Shown: one piece after another, positions 44,355 through 56,247 of the stretch
How positions within the stretch are numbered: position 1 is the first letter of the stretch
Layout: each line of letters begins with the position of its first letter
Source: Mucidula mucida
Taxonomy: Eukaryota > Basidiomycota > Agaricomycetes > Agaricales > Physalacriaceae
DNA length: 64,000 bases
Assembly: GCA_015501055.1 (NCBI GenBank)
Contig: JADNYV010000010.1
Location: 186,001-250,000, forward strand
Reading direction: 5' to 3'
Notes under the pieces: model-generated
Database searches by the model: none
What the model saw: the letters and a program-made list of their open reading frames with translations, nothing else
What the model was told of the DNA's origin: nothing
Made by a program: the position numbers and the translations under genes

Positions 44355-44754
44355 GATAGCTTCAAATTATATGTTTCCGATCAGTTTGGCATCGAAATCT
44401 TTTGGTTCTCTCACCTGTCCTATTCACCGCTAGGTTCGTTACTTTAGGGAAACACTTTGGGTGCATTGGTAGAAACCATTTAATTTCGTGCTCGGGTGAA
44501 AAGGACGTACCGTACACGGCAGGATTTTCAGCATTCTTGGTCCATGCGGAGGACAAGAGATGGAGGTCCTTTCACTGCGCGTTGTCTATACCCAACACGA
44601 ACAAAAAACGTACACAACACCTTAAAATTCAGAGCCTCTTGTTGGCAGGATCACTCGACAATGTTACATGTGTGAATGCATGGTGGTCATGTCATGAATA
44701 TGTAGACATACAGCGAGAATGGAATAGAGCATCATATTCATTCCCTATGCTATC
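44355..44754. other. Intergenic, no gene recognised
   Basis: About 400 bp between the NTPase start and the 3' end of the uL15 gene, both on the minus strand. A 126-codon plus-strand frame at 44402-44782 overlaps the uL15 3' end and has no motif. Confidence 0.5.
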
Positions 44755-45336
44755 AAGGAAACAACACCGCCGGCCTCCTTGATTTTTCGTCTGAAAAGAA
44801 TGATTAAGATGCTGATACAGAATGACGGAAGGGAAGCGTACTCTGCGATAGCCGAAACAAAGCGTGCTTTTACGATGAATGGGAGCTTTGGCAGTCTGAC
44901 GACACTATGAGTTCAGATGATTTTGGTTGTTGAGATGGACATACAATCCAGTGCCGAGGACTTTTCCATACCCAGCCGCGAGAGTGTCAATGACGGGTAC
45001 AACGTCCGAGTTCTCAGTAAGACCCTTCTTCTGCTCCTCCGGCACAAGACTCCACAGCTTGTCGACGTTGATAATCGGGCGCCAAGTCGCGTTGCGGGTA
45101 AGATGGAAATGGCGCATACCGACCTTTCCAAAGTAACCAGGATGGTACTTATCAAAGTTAGTCCTGCCAGTCTGTCAGTAAACGCAATCGATTGACCACC
45201 GTTAAACGTACCTGTGGTGGTGAGCACCACCGGCGAGACCACGACCACCCGGATGTTTGCGGTGCTTTCCTACACGTCCGTGACCGGCCGAGACGTGGCC
45301 ACGGTGCTTGCGAGTCTTTGACAAGTGTGTTGGCAT
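44755..45336 (-). CDS. RPL28: Ribosomal protein uL15 (L27a/L28)
   Basis: Start [20 protein letters not shown], with the Gly/His/Arg-rich N-terminal extension [20 protein letters not shown] characteristic of eukaryotic uL15. It continues [38 protein letters not shown] and [11 protein letters not shown], then spliced [19 protein letters not shown] and [13 protein letters not shown], ending at TAG 44755-44757. Introns lie near 45160-45210 (GTACGT donor), 44888-44935 and 44785-44840. Length of about 149 residues fits the family. It is part of the 60S subunit near the peptidyl-transferase region. It is divergent from RPB11, with about 630 bp between start codons. Confidence 0.93.
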
Positions 45337-45969
45337 TGTTTTCTGCAGTGAAATGCGTTAGCACATATCGTGTCCATCCGTCTCCGCGCGATGCCATCCA
45401 GCCCAATCCAACCCAAATTTCCCAGCCAACGATCCAATCATGCAGAAATCGACAACGGCGACGAGCAGCAGAACAGCATAGAAGCTTACCTTGAGGAGGG
45501 GATGTCGAGACGCGGCGTTGGGAGGACACTGTAAAATCGAGTTGCGCTGGTAGATTTGTTTGGATCAAAGGTGATTGACCAAACAAGTGGCTGTGAGCTC
45601 AACAATTTTCTTCCAAGCATCTTCCTTGTCCTCGACCATCTCGGTGAGTTTTGCTTTTCGTCGTTGACCTTGAATGATGTCGCCTTTTGGCTTATTTATT
45701 GTCTATGAAAGCTAATGATCACATCTTTTTACTGACTCCTCTGCTTCTTCTTGTTCGTTTTGCTAATTGCTTTTTACAGGCTTTTCTTCCTCTTCCTAGG
45801 CTTGTAAGTCTTCATCTACTCTTCCCTTCAAAATGATTATAAACATTCAATAAACACGTCCGAGTCACCGACGATGGCGATTCCTGAATGTCAACGACAT
45901 GCATGGCTTTATGATTTTCTCCTCCATTTGTCCAACTCGTTTGCACTTTCTGATATTCCTTCAGGCGCG
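45337..45969. other. Divergent promoter region and RPB11 leader
   Basis: Shared upstream region of uL15 (minus) and RPB11 (plus). Plus-strand sequence from about 45643 (GTGAGT donor) to 45779 (polypyrimidine tract and TTTACAG acceptor) looks like a 5'UTR intron. A pyrimidine-rich stretch surrounds both presumed transcription starts. A weak C/D-box-like arrangement lies inside that intron. Confidence 0.45.
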
Positions 45970-46523
45970 ATGAACGCCCCCGAACGAACCGAGGCCTTTA
46001 TTCTCGACGAAGGCGAGCTCCCGTACGCCCGCTTTCCCCGTCTCTGGAAGATGTGATCGTCAATCGTCGCCCAACCAGAGTCATCGTCACCGAAGACCCG
46101 AAGGTGCCGAATGCCGCCACATTCAAAATCATGAAGCAGGATCACACACTCGGCAATATGGTTCGCGCGTCAGTGGCTCTCCTTTTGGTCTCTACCTTCT
46201 CATTCTTGCCCAGTCAACTACTCTCCATGCCCGAGGTCCTTTTCGCTGGATACAAAGTCCCGCATCCTCTCCATCCGTACTTTCTCATCAAAGTGCAGAC
46301 CGACGGCAGTATCACTCCACAGACCGTCGTCGAGAACGCCTGCAAGAAACTCATTGGTTCATTATCATCTCTGGAAGCGAAATTCAAACGCGAGTTCTCC
46401 TTCCGCGAGGTGGAGACGAGCGGTGCGCCTGGGGAGGCTAATGCTGCCAACCTCGACCCATATGGTGGAAATACAGGCGCATCGGGTCCATGGGGTGGTG
46501 ATAAGGATTACTTGGACTTTTAG
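45970..46523 (+). CDS. RPB11: RNA polymerase II subunit RPB11
   Basis: Three exons. MNAPERTEAFILDEGELP is joined to VIVTEDPKVPNAATFKIMKQ, then DHTLGNMVRA spliced to QLLSMPEVLFAGYKVPHPLH and PYFLIKVQTDGSITPQTVVE. A long C-terminal helix and a Gly/Asn-rich tail (GGNTGASGPWGGDKDYLDF) end at TAG 46521-46523. The DHTLGN motif and the KxPHPL segment are diagnostic of the Rpb11/RpoA-N family, which pairs with Rpb3 in the assembly platform of Pol II. Introns: about 46031-46079 (GTACGC to ACCAG) and about 46170-46209 (GTCAGT to CCCAG). A Gly-rich tail longer than in yeast is the only unusual feature. Confidence 0.95.
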
Positions 46524-47115
46524 GCGATCGGGTATATGTTGTATTTCTAGGTGTATTTTCATATCATCATTAATGTATTGTTTTCTGAAAGCGCTCGAAC
46601 ATAGTGTTTCTACTTGTGAATGCGTCTGCTGGTATCAAGCAATTTTGTATTTGAGAGATGTTCACTAGTATCAACCATTTCTAGGAGACGGTGCTTCGTA
46701 GTCTCCGTAGTCAGCCTACTTATAAGCCGCAACAAGTTCCGTTATAGTAGTTCTTCGGGGAACTGCAACGCTAACAATCCATCGTCAGTCATCAGCATCT
46801 CAAGCACTGGAGCAAACATTCAATTTGAAAACCCGTACTAAACTCTTGTCGGTCTCTTGTTATAGGTATACAAATATGCTCGCCACAGACTTTGAAGGAA
46901 AGTGCCCGGTGACATTCATCCTGGGGTCTTTCACCAATCAATCTTCTATTGGCTGTTCACTATTCACATCACTATCATACGCGTACTAATTCAAGAGCAT
47001 ACAAGTACTTCAACTTGATACATTCATCGTATCCACTACTAGTACAGATATCAAACCTTTACAACGTAAGTACAAAACTACTCTTACAGATATTTCTCTT
47101 TCGACCCGACCAACA
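46524..47115. other. Intergenic, no gene recognised
   Basis: About 590 bp between convergent RPB11 and an F-box/LRR-like gene. AT-rich, without supported coding sequence. Confidence 0.5.
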
Positions 47116-48745
47116 TCAATCACCGCGCAACATCGCCCGCTCCTTCCTCCGAGCGTGCTGACAAGCATCGACGAGAATCTCCTTGACCTCCTTCCACCCC
47201 GACCCTCCTCTGACATCCGACAAAAACGGAAAGACCCCATTGAGAAACCCAGCAACCTTTGCGTGCCGCGTCACTGGGACTCGATGAACCACCAGCGCAT
47301 GCAAATGATGGTCCATCGCTGGAAGATCCTCGAGCACACCCTGATCCGGGAACAACAGCGGTAACGTGAGCTCAACAAGCTCTAGACAGTATCTCGCAAA
47401 GTCCGCAAGGACTTTGTAAGATATTGTCTCAGCAGATACGATGCGGAGGGATTTAAGGCGCGACCAGTTTTCAGAAGGAAATAGGGCCGCCGCGGAGCTC
47501 CGATCTGGCACCGCCAACTCGCCAAAATACGACAGGTGCTGGATCTCGCTAAAGTTGTTCTCCAAAAGCGGTTCAAACACCGTCATAGTCGAGCCTTCAT
47601 GCGCAGACGAAACGCGCTGCTGACTGTTCGCGTATTTGATATCCAAGTCTGTTAACAAAAAGTGGCCACCTAGTTGACCATGAAAGTCAAGCATCGCCGC
47701 GCTGCGCGCTTCATACCCAACATTCGACGTGTCTTTATAATGGAGCTTCTTCAGCACGCCCGCGCTCAAAACATGGAGGATGCGACACATCATAGTCACA
47801 TTCGCCGCGATATCCAAAGACGTCAAGAATTGAAATCCGCTCTCTGGCTCGACGTTCCGCCGCCGGGGGACGCTGTCGACGACGCGGACAGCGAGGTTTT
47901 CCAGTCTATTAAATGACGATACCTGGAGGAAAAAGTCAGGATCGACGGGATGAGAGGTGATGGAGAGCGTTCGAAGCCTCTCCTTGGCCGGTTCGAGAGC
48001 AATGGCGGGGCAGAAGCTCGAGAAGAGGGGACTCTGAGCGTCCCCGGTACCGCAGCTAACGCGGAGGGTGTCCACGAGAGGCAGCTCCGCCATTGCCACT
48101 CGAACCGAGCTAAAGGCGTCGTCGGCTTCCGGGTACGCGTCAAAGACTATTTCCACCTCGCACAGCCGAGGGCTAGAATAGATCATGAAGAGAACGGTGG
48201 GGTCCGCGGAGAAAGACATATCGATATTGAGCTTCTGGAGGTTGGGAAAGAGGGTCTTGCGGTGTTCTGCAAGGCGGGTGTAGATGCGGGGTGTGTAGCT
48301 TCCTCTGGAAGCCGGATCGCACGAGAGGGATTGTACACGATGCGTATAGATGTCGAAGGTCTCCCACATACTAGGTGAGATCTCTTTAGGCAAAGTCTGT
48401 GTAAACCGTTAATCGTGAGTTATAATCGAATAAACCATTATCACATACGCGGAGATTCTTGGAGGTCATACTCTGCGGGAAGAGGCACAGAAGAGGTTTC
48501 AACCCATTCAGTTCCTTCCACAGGCTATCCAAAGCAGCCACTTTGAGCCCTCGCGCAGTCATCGCGATAGCCACCAGAGGATGTATCTTCTGCCCAGTTA
48601 CATCTGCAGGCAGCCCACTCCGGTTGACATCAGCCTTCAGAAAGTCACATATGATGGTTAACAAGTCACTGTTCATGAGGACTTCAGTGACTGGATTGAG
48701 GATTTCGGCAACCGGAGTGGTGTCGTCTGAGGGAGAATCCATCAT
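47116..48745 (-). CDS. F-box/LRR-like protein, tandem copy A
   Basis: The N-terminal exon (start at MMDSPSDDTTPVAEILNPVT, 48745) contains EVLMNSDLLTIICDFLKADV and LVAIAMTARGLKVAALDSLW, followed by KELNGLKPLLCLFPQSM. This is a compact F-box-like module in which the first exon supplies helices 1-3. After an intron of about 55 nt near 48390-48445 the large second exon (LPKEISPSMWETFDIYTHRV to RKERAMLRGD) encodes leucine-rich strands. The same two-exon layout and the motif pairs NP-x-L-NSDLL and LDSLWKELNGLKPLL are found in the neighbouring gene at 48970-50606. The two are therefore a tandem duplication with substantial divergence. Presumed ubiquitin-ligase adaptor; target unknown. Confidence 0.75.
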
Positions 48746-48969
48746 GAGGGACGGAGAAAGAGGGATGAGAAAAGCTACAATGGAGCTGTATAACCTCTGA
48801 TTCGATTTCACACGCCATGGCGCTAAAACTCACTTATCCAGAAACGCGCTCTCACGCTGTGACTCGATTTGCTATCTCGTCTGGAATTGCAATGCCGTAC
48901 TTAGGCGCATGTATTGGCGAACTAATAACATTTGCTTCGGGGACCTCAAGAACCAGACCTAGGGAAACG

Positions 48970-50606
48970 TTAGGCCCGATATTGTACAGACGCCATGGTA
49001 ATCACATACCTCGAACCATCTTTATCGCGCTGCCTTTGATCGCACCGAACTGGCTGACACACTTCGTGTAGGATACTCTGCACTTCAATCCAACTAGGAT
49101 CTCCCTGAATTACAGAAAGATATGGGAAGAGACGGTCCAGGTATCGTGCCACCGTTGTCGGAGTTACCGGACTTTTGACTGAAGTGGAAACCACAAGGCG
49201 CCTCAGGCCGTGACTCATGACCGGACTATTCTTGGTATGCTCGGAGGGAATGAACTTGATGGGCAATGCGAGTATAACGAGGTCGCTACAGCTAGCTGCA
49301 ATATGGGGCAGCACCGTGGACGATACGGAATGTTTCGTAAACAGACGAAGTTCCTTGAGAAGGGGCCAAGACGATAGGCATCCCTTCAAAGTCGTCTTAT
49401 CTAGTGCCAACGCGCCGTCGTACGTGAATACGCGGACTTGTCTCAAAAACACCAACGGCTGAAATACAGTCCTCGAAGATGCGTGAAGGTTGTCCGGGAT
49501 CTGGGCATCCTTGTACGACAACTCGAGGTGATTAAGTGAGTAGTGCGACGCGATTTGCAAGTGAAATTCTTGCATCGCCTCGCAGCGGTCTTGGTAAGAT
49601 TTGCCAGACGAGTCTTCAAATGATAGCTTTCGCAGGATATCTCGAGGCAGGAGTCGAAGAATCCGAGGCATCATTATGACGCTAGCCCTGACATTCAGCG
49701 ACGTGAGAGAAAGAAAGCCAATGACCTTCGGGCCCGCTGTGTCTGGGACAGTCTCCTGCATCACGACTGAAAGATGCCACAGATTTGCCAAAGAGGACAG
49801 AGCTATGAGGTGATCATAGTCCATGGGGTAATCTTCGATTGAAAGTTTAGATAGTTTAGATCTGAACGGCGTGAACGACGATGGCGGCAGGATTCGCCGA
49901 AGCGGGGTGAGGACAGGGCGAGTTTGATTGGATTTGATTGGGGCGCGGTAGGAGGGACAGACTATAGAAAGAGTGTCAAGGGCGACCACATTCCAGGAGA
50001 GCGTAGATATGGCCGTTGAGACAACGGCCGGTTCGGGAGCGGGGTCCATTGTGATTGTGATGGAAGAAAGTCGGGGACTACCATGAAACAGCATGATGGA
50101 ATGATTCGAAGCAAACGAGGCATCGACTTCCAACGACACAAGATTTGGAAGGAGAATATTGTTCCGCTGGGCCAAGCGAAGATAAATGGTTGGAGAGTAT
50201 TTCTTTCGCGATCCCTTATCCAAGGACAGGGCGCGAATCCGTCCAGCATATCCGTCGAATCTTAGCCAAGTTTCTTCTGTGACAAAATCGGGTAAGACCT
50301 AGAAAGCTTTATCAAATATCAATCAGTCTGGCAATGAATGCTACCTACGCGCAAACCATCCGAAGTCAATGACTCTGGGAAGATATTCAGAAGAGGCGTC
50401 AACCCCTCCATCTTCCGCCAGAGCGCGTCTAGAGTCACTGACGAAACGAGCTTGGTCGTCAACGCCAACGACAACAGGTATTGTGAGCATTTCTGTTTGC
50501 TATCCCAAGCTGAACCTTCGAGGATTTCGCAACATATAACAGACAACAGGTCTGCATTATTTAGAACAGATTCAACTGGATTGAGACCCGCGTCCGTATC
50601 TTTCAT
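48970..50606 (-). CDS. F-box/LRR-like protein, tandem copy B
   Basis: Exon 1 encodes MKDTDAGLNPVESVLNNADL, LSVICCEILEGSAW and SSVTLDALWRKMEGLTPLLN with IFPESLTSDGLRV. Exon 2 continues from LPDFVTEETWLRFDGYAGRI through long leucine-rich sequence (LRLFTKHSVSSTVLPHIAAS) to the stop at 48970. It has the same architecture, intron position and key residues as copy A, 225 bp downstream on the same strand. The C-terminal extension after VARYLDRLFPYLSVIQGDPS is longer than in copy A. An upstream in-frame ATG is absent, so 50606 is taken as the start. Confidence 0.75.
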
Positions 50607-51113
50607 AGCACCTACAGATGAAAGTTGTCAGATGCAAAACAAACAAAGAAAGACAAGGAAAACAAACATAGGCCTCGTGTTTGGGTGAAATTTCAAAGAA
50701 GTCGCGACGTCGCCTCCCATCGTCTTTCGAGCATTCATGCGAATGAGCCAGAATATTTTGATGAACTTCATGGTTATTGGTGAAGGTAGATTGCGAGAGG
50801 CGGAGAGCCCGGTGCGGTCATTCCTTCCCTTTACCGTCTTACCACCACGGTCCTACTCCCCTACTTGCAAGCTAGGAACAGTCTCGACGAATTTTCCCAG
50901 CATTTCTCCTTCGGCATACCGCCATTTTCTGAAGAATTCTCCAGGGATGCCAGCAATTTCCCTGTGATGTCTTCTGACCACGCAATTCCTCACACCCCCA
51001 CCATACCACAAACCCCATCGGCCCGCCGACTGTGACCAGATGGATCTATAACTCGCTCAGGTGATACCCCAAGACATGCTCGGAGAAACTACACGTAACT
51101 GGGCGCGCCACCG
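50607..51113. other. Intergenic, no gene recognised
   Basis: About 500 bp between divergent genes. A 76-codon plus-strand frame at 50737-50967 has no motif. Confidence 0.45.
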
Positions 51114-51120
51114 TATAAAA
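51114..51120 (+). promoter_or_regulatory. TATA box of GH28 gene
   Basis: TATAAAA, 43 bp before the ATG at 51163, well placed for a strongly inducible secreted-enzyme gene. Confidence 0.6.
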
Positions 51121-51162
51121 CTATTCAATAAAAGGGCTTTCGCTATTCATCTGTGATCAACA

Positions 51163-53128
51163 ATGTACAGTCTTCTCAAGGCCAGTACTATTCTTGCGAC
51201 CGTAACTACCGTCTGGGCAGCAGAATGCACAGTGGACCGGAACACCGATGGCTCTGACGACACTTCGTTCATACTCAAAGCATTCAAGGATTGCTCACAA
51301 GACTCGGTCATTACGTTCCAGCAGGCCAACTACAGCGCGCATACTCCCATGTCGTTCACGGATCTGAGTAAGCTTTTATTGTTACCTCCAAGTGAAATGA
51401 GAACTAACGCGATTATAGGCAACGTCACGATCCATCTGGAAGGAAATCTCAATCTGCCGAACAACATCACTGCTGTGCAGATTGCCATCAACGAGACGAA
51501 GAATCAACCTTCTGTAAGTCTCTGCCTTGATAAATTCCCCGTATTCGCGATTAATCGACCTTTAGACTTACGCAACCCCTTGGTTTTACTTCAGTGGATC
51601 AGACGTCCAGTTGATTGGTTCCGACGAGAACGATTGGGGCAAATTCCACGGGTTTGGCCAACAATGGTGGGACATTGGAAATCGCGTACGTCGCGTCAAC
51701 TTGAACTTCGTTGTGATGTCGGTGCACGCTAACCTTCAAACACTTTTTAGACCCTACGACCCCAACTAGGAACATTCAATGTGACGAACGGGCTGCTGCG
51801 GGGTCTAAAGGTCATCAAACCAATTGCATGGGGATGGAACCTTCCTGGCCAGAACATCCGGGTGGAGAATCATTTTGTAGACGCGCAGCCTAATAACGGT
51901 ACTCGCGACAATACCGTCAGCTTCCCTTTCAACACGTGAGTTGCTTCCTTATTCAAGTTTTCTGTATCCTGAGAACCCTTCACAGTGACGGTATGGACTT
52001 CATGTTCAGCTTTGGTACTTGACTTGACGCTCTCCCCAGGCATCAACGTCTCCGGTCATAACATCACTATCGACGGGTTCGTACTACCCTAAGTTTGAAA
52101 ATTCTAGAGATTCACTAACGTTTTCATAGGTATTACGGTCATAATGGAGATGACTGTGTCTCTGTCATCAACGGTGCCCGCAACGTTCTCGCTCAAAACG
52201 GATTCTGCGGTTTCTCGTCTCATGGTCTCTCCATCGGCTCCTTGGGCAGGAACGGCGCTGTACAGACCGTCGAGGATGTTGTCTTTAGAAACTGGACTAT
52301 GGAAGGAGCCGTATATGGGGCCCGAGTATGTGCTGTTTCAAAGCGCTCTTCTTCAACTGAATTTTGGAAAGTTCAAAAGCTGGACCGGTGGCCAAGGCCA
52401 TGCTACGAACATTACTTGGGAAGATATCACTGTTGTCAATGTGTCGACTGCCATATTTATCACTCAAAAGTACGTAAACTCAAACACATACGCGCGCGAA
52501 AATACTGAGGGATTCGCAGCTATTACGACCAAGTACGAATAGACCGGTTTGCGTCAATCGTCCCTACTCAACTTGTCTTTCTAGGACAAAGGCGAGCGAC
52601 CTCCGAATACAAACAAGACCAGCACAGAGATATCGAACTTCACTTACAGAAACTTCACTGGCACGCTAGCAACTAATTGGAGTACGTCCTTCGATCCCGT
52701 CGCGCCTTTTCCTTCCTGATTATCAAACAGCGGATGGTACATGTATCAGTGATCCCTGTTGGAACTTCGTTGAAGGATTGACACCACACAATCCATTATC
52801 CTCGACCTCTACCCTGATACTGGTACGTTTGTCATGATGGTAATAGGGTGTACCCTTTCTGACGGTCTGTCAAGCTTTGAACCTCTCCTTCCTGGACATC
52901 GACGTACGTCCCGCAAATACAACGGCTACTACGACTGTCATATGTGATCCGGATGCCCTGACCGATGGCGAGCAGGCCACGCTTGGATTTGAATGTCAAG
53001 ATGGGCCTTATGTTGCAACGGAAATTGAAGACTCGGATGGCGATGCCGCGCTCGGGCTTATTCCGAGCAAGGGTGTTGTTTTGTTCTCATGGCAGTGGGC
53101 TGCATTGTTCTTGCAATGTAAAATATAG
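51163..53128 (+). CDS. GH28 exo-polygalacturonase-like secreted enzyme
   Basis: Signal peptide MYSLLKASTILATVTTVWAA, then ECTVDRNTDGSDDTSFILKA and several exons forming a parallel beta-helix. Catalytic motifs: NTD is assembled as AACAC + TGACG + GC (see the microexon at 51986), giving NTDGINVSGHNITIDGYYGH; then NGDDCVSVINGARN (the DD pair); GFSSHGLSIGSLGRN in place of GHG, as is usual in exo-acting members; and ARFKSWTGGQGHA in place of RIK. These residues indicate hydrolysis of galacturonan from the non-reducing end during pectin breakdown. The C-terminus is unusual: after an acidic stretch (EIEDSDGDAALGLIPSKG) there is a short hydrophobic tail, VVLFSWQWAALFLQCKI, ending at TAG 53126-53128. 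At least eight introns of about 50 nt. Confidence 0.87.
51986..51990 (+). other. 5-nt microexon of the GH28 gene
   Basis: Flanked by CACAG and GTATGG, TGACG completes Thr, encodes the catalytic Asp and starts Gly of the NTDG motif. Upstream exon ends AACAC at 51935 and the downstream exon starts GCATCAAC at 52040. Reading through either intron gives a stop. Confidence 0.7.
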
Positions 53129-53341
53129 AGGATATCATTTTGTACAGCGGAGAGAACATAGTGTAAATATGGATACTAGGAAACGAGTATATACATGGTA
53201 AATTGAGATAATTTAAAAGAGCAATGGTAGTATCACCAAACCTCGTACAATCAACATCGTCGTAGGGAACCTTGTCGTCGCTAACATTGCCGCCGTCGCT
53301 CGTAGTTGACAAGCTATCGGAACGACGCAATGTGGCATTGT

Positions 53342-55068
53342 TCAATTTAGGGTCTTGTGAGGCTGGCAAGGGGACGAATTCGTGCTGTATGTTCTAAATA
53401 ACGGTGCGTAGCGGGCGTTGAAACCCGGTGAAGGTGGTGGCGGCGGATTGAGACAATCAATGGTCTTGTCGCTGGTCGAGTTATAATACTGTATAATGAA
53501 GTTGTTCTCGCCAAGCTCCTTCTGTTTCTTCAACGCTTTGCGATCAGCGGCAGACAAGATGATGCTGGCCTCCCCACCACGCACCCATCGACAAATGGTG
53601 ATTTCCAAATGGAGGCGGCGGGACAACACCAATGACACCAGCCCTTTACTGGCGAAGGACAACCGTTCGGGATATATGTCGCGGCTGTTATCGCAAAACT
53701 CAAGGTAAGCTCTTTCTCTCTCCTGATGCACACCAATCAATGATAGTGGTTTGAGCCGACACAGCCATTCGTCAATCTGAACAGCACCTCCATCGTCGTT
53801 AAGCCCAATTCCAAATGCAAGAGTCGCCTACAGAGTGTAGACACCAGTTGCTGGAGAAAATAAAAGTCCTCTTCGAAGTCCTCGGCTTCCAGAGAGACGT
53901 ATTTCTTGCCGAAACTCAGCGATGTCAATGTCGCAACGGCGCCCCAGCGTTGGACAAGTTCGTGGGCGAGTCGAAATGGCGACGCAACATAGCCCGAGGC
54001 ATCTATCGAAAAAACCAGGGCAATGCGAGCTCAAGATGCTCCAGGAGGGGAGCGACACAAAGCTTGGCAACAACGTCCGTCGCCGATAGTGAGGCGACGA
54101 AGGTTTGGCATCACCAGGTTTCGCTGAATGGGATTGGCGGTAGCTGCGCTCTCCTTAGAGCGTAGATCGACTGATACGAGGGAAGGCGTGTTTTCTAAGA
54201 TATCCAGGTAAAGATCTGGGGAAACATCCGCGTACGGTCGAGTGTCGCTGAAGTGAGTTAAACGACCCAGAGGCACAGAGGTCAACCGGCCTTGTTGACT
54301 TGAACCGATGAACGATACCGAAGTCAGATTTGGGATATGCGGCAGTACGTCGCACCATGGCTCGGCGCTACTATCCTGTTGCGCATCCAGGGTGATGGAG
54401 TGGACGTGCTGTAGACTCCCAGCGATTGGGAGGAGCATGTTCCATTGCTGACGGGTTACAGCGATTTGGAGGCTTGAAAGCCTGTCGGGGAACAACAAAA
54501 GGTGTTGCCAAGAAGCAACATCTCCCTTGAAATCGACATGAAGCAGGCGTCGGGCGCACTGCTCCATTGCGAAGGAGATGACATCGTTGCATGAAACGTC
54601 GTGAATCTCGAGAGACGGCACGAAGAGACTCCGTGAGAGGTCATCGAACACACGAGCCCATGTGGGGTGGACGAAGGAGAAATTCATGTAAGCGCCAGAC
54701 AAGTATTCGACGTTGAGAGGTGTGCCATCGATCGAGTGCAGAAATATCCGCAGGAGGATCTCATCTGACAAACGTCGTATGGGTGCGAGGACGGCGCTAA
54801 CCCTGCTTTGGAGTTGTTCGATGCGTCGTTTTCCTCTCTCCAGGAATTCAAGTTTCGCTCTAAGAGAAGCGATAGCATCGTCCACGTCTCGCGTATCCTC
54901 GTCAAGGTCTTCGCGCACGGTGTTGAACAACAACGTGCTCTGTGCGCTGGGAGTTTGTCGAAGGCCTTCCTCCACCTTGTCGCCATAATTCTGCCATTTG
55001 AAGCGACGAACAGACAGCGATTCATGGCTATCTACAATATTGAAAAGCGTGGGCATGGCTAACGACAA
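53342..55068 (-). pseudogene. F-box-like gene with several frame breaks
   Basis: The 5' part is intact: MSLAMPTLFNIVDSHESLSV, a coiled-coil-like helix (DDAIASLRAKLEFLERGKRR), and the F-box core SAVLAPIRRLSDEILLRIFL with YMNFSFVHPTWARVFDDLSR, then leucine-rich sequence to about 54095. From there the best coding frame changes at least three times: near 54090 (to DVVAKLCVAPLLEHLELA), near 54030 at a T6 run (to SIDASGYVASPFRLAHELVQ), and near 53850 (to GIGLNDDGGAVQIDEWLCRL). It continues to 53342 with RLHLEITICRWVRGGE and a Pro-rich end. No GT-AG introns of normal size account for all the changes. Either a decaying family member or a copy with assembly indels. Confidence 0.6.
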
Positions 55069-56247
55069 GTCAGAGATTGTGTTGGGACAGTGGGATAAGA
55101 CAGACCTGGAAGGGAGACAAAACGGGTGTTAGATGGTGGTAGAGAGTCCAGATGTGTTGACGACAAACAAAGAACAATGTCACAAATATCGCTCATCACA
55201 TGATGAAAGTGAGGCGTCTTTTTTGGGCGAAAGAAAAGGTCAAGTCATTGTCCTTATGGAACAAATAAGCCCCAGCAGAAGTCTGCATTTTTGCATTGTT
55301 AAAAAGAGGGTGCGTGTGGACCAGAAATGATACTCACGAACTTTAATCAAATCGACTTCAAGTTCCACCATTCAACAGAGGAGCGATAGCTTTCATTGCC
55401 TCCTCTTGTGCAAGTCCAGGTACATAGACGCCTTGGGGTCAATAAAAGCGCGGTGGAAAGATATGCCATAAACATCAATGGGCCAAATGACGAGCCGCCA
55501 CACACTTTCCAGATCGTCGGAAAGCAATATGCCAGAAGAAAACAGGCGTAACGCGTTCTTAGATTATTGAAATGGATGCGAGAAAGTTATACGCATCCCT
55601 CGCGGGGGACGGGGCATAGTGCATCGTCGATAGAGTGCTCGTTCGGTCGTTCCTCCCAGAGCTTCATCACAGAGTAGTGGCCCAGGACAATAGTATTGTC
55701 GGAACTAAGAACCAGGAGGTCGAGTCATCAAGGATTAGCTGGCGTAGTCAGGATTTTTCTGACTACGACAGCCGAAAAGTTTTAGTTTGACGATAGGCCG
55801 TCTGGAAGCGCTTTGCGGGAAGTAGATCTTTCTAAGCAAGACCTTAATTAATGTTGGGAACTTTGAAGTTGCGTGATGCTCCTACTTGCTCACATTATTT
55901 TATTGAGAATGTTCTAGTGCCGCTGCGTCGCACAAGAGTCGTCTTGTGGAGGTGGAAGGAATATTTTCAGGGGCCGGGCATCATCAACATCGGAAAAGTC
56001 GGACCGGCCCCCTTGACTGTTGACGATCACCATACGCGTGTCACTTGAAGGCACTGCAGCCGTCTTCATCTCGTTAACGGTATGCAACTTCAAACATCAC
56101 TTGTCAAATTAACGTTGAACACATGACAGGACGCGAGGGGGCCCTACAGTGACTGTGTTGTGTGTCACTAGGCAAGGGTGGATTGATCTTTGGTGAGGGT
56201 GACCATCAATCAACCAGATACAACTCTAATGCATTGGTATAGACGAT
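55069..56247. other. Intergenic, no gene recognised
   Basis: About 1.2 kb between divergent F-box genes. Short plus-strand frames (55133-55330, 55851-56048) have no support. Confidence 0.45.

Noticed and set aside
44402..44782. 126-codon plus-strand frame
   Set aside because: Overlaps the 3' exon of uL15 on the opposite strand and has no motif.
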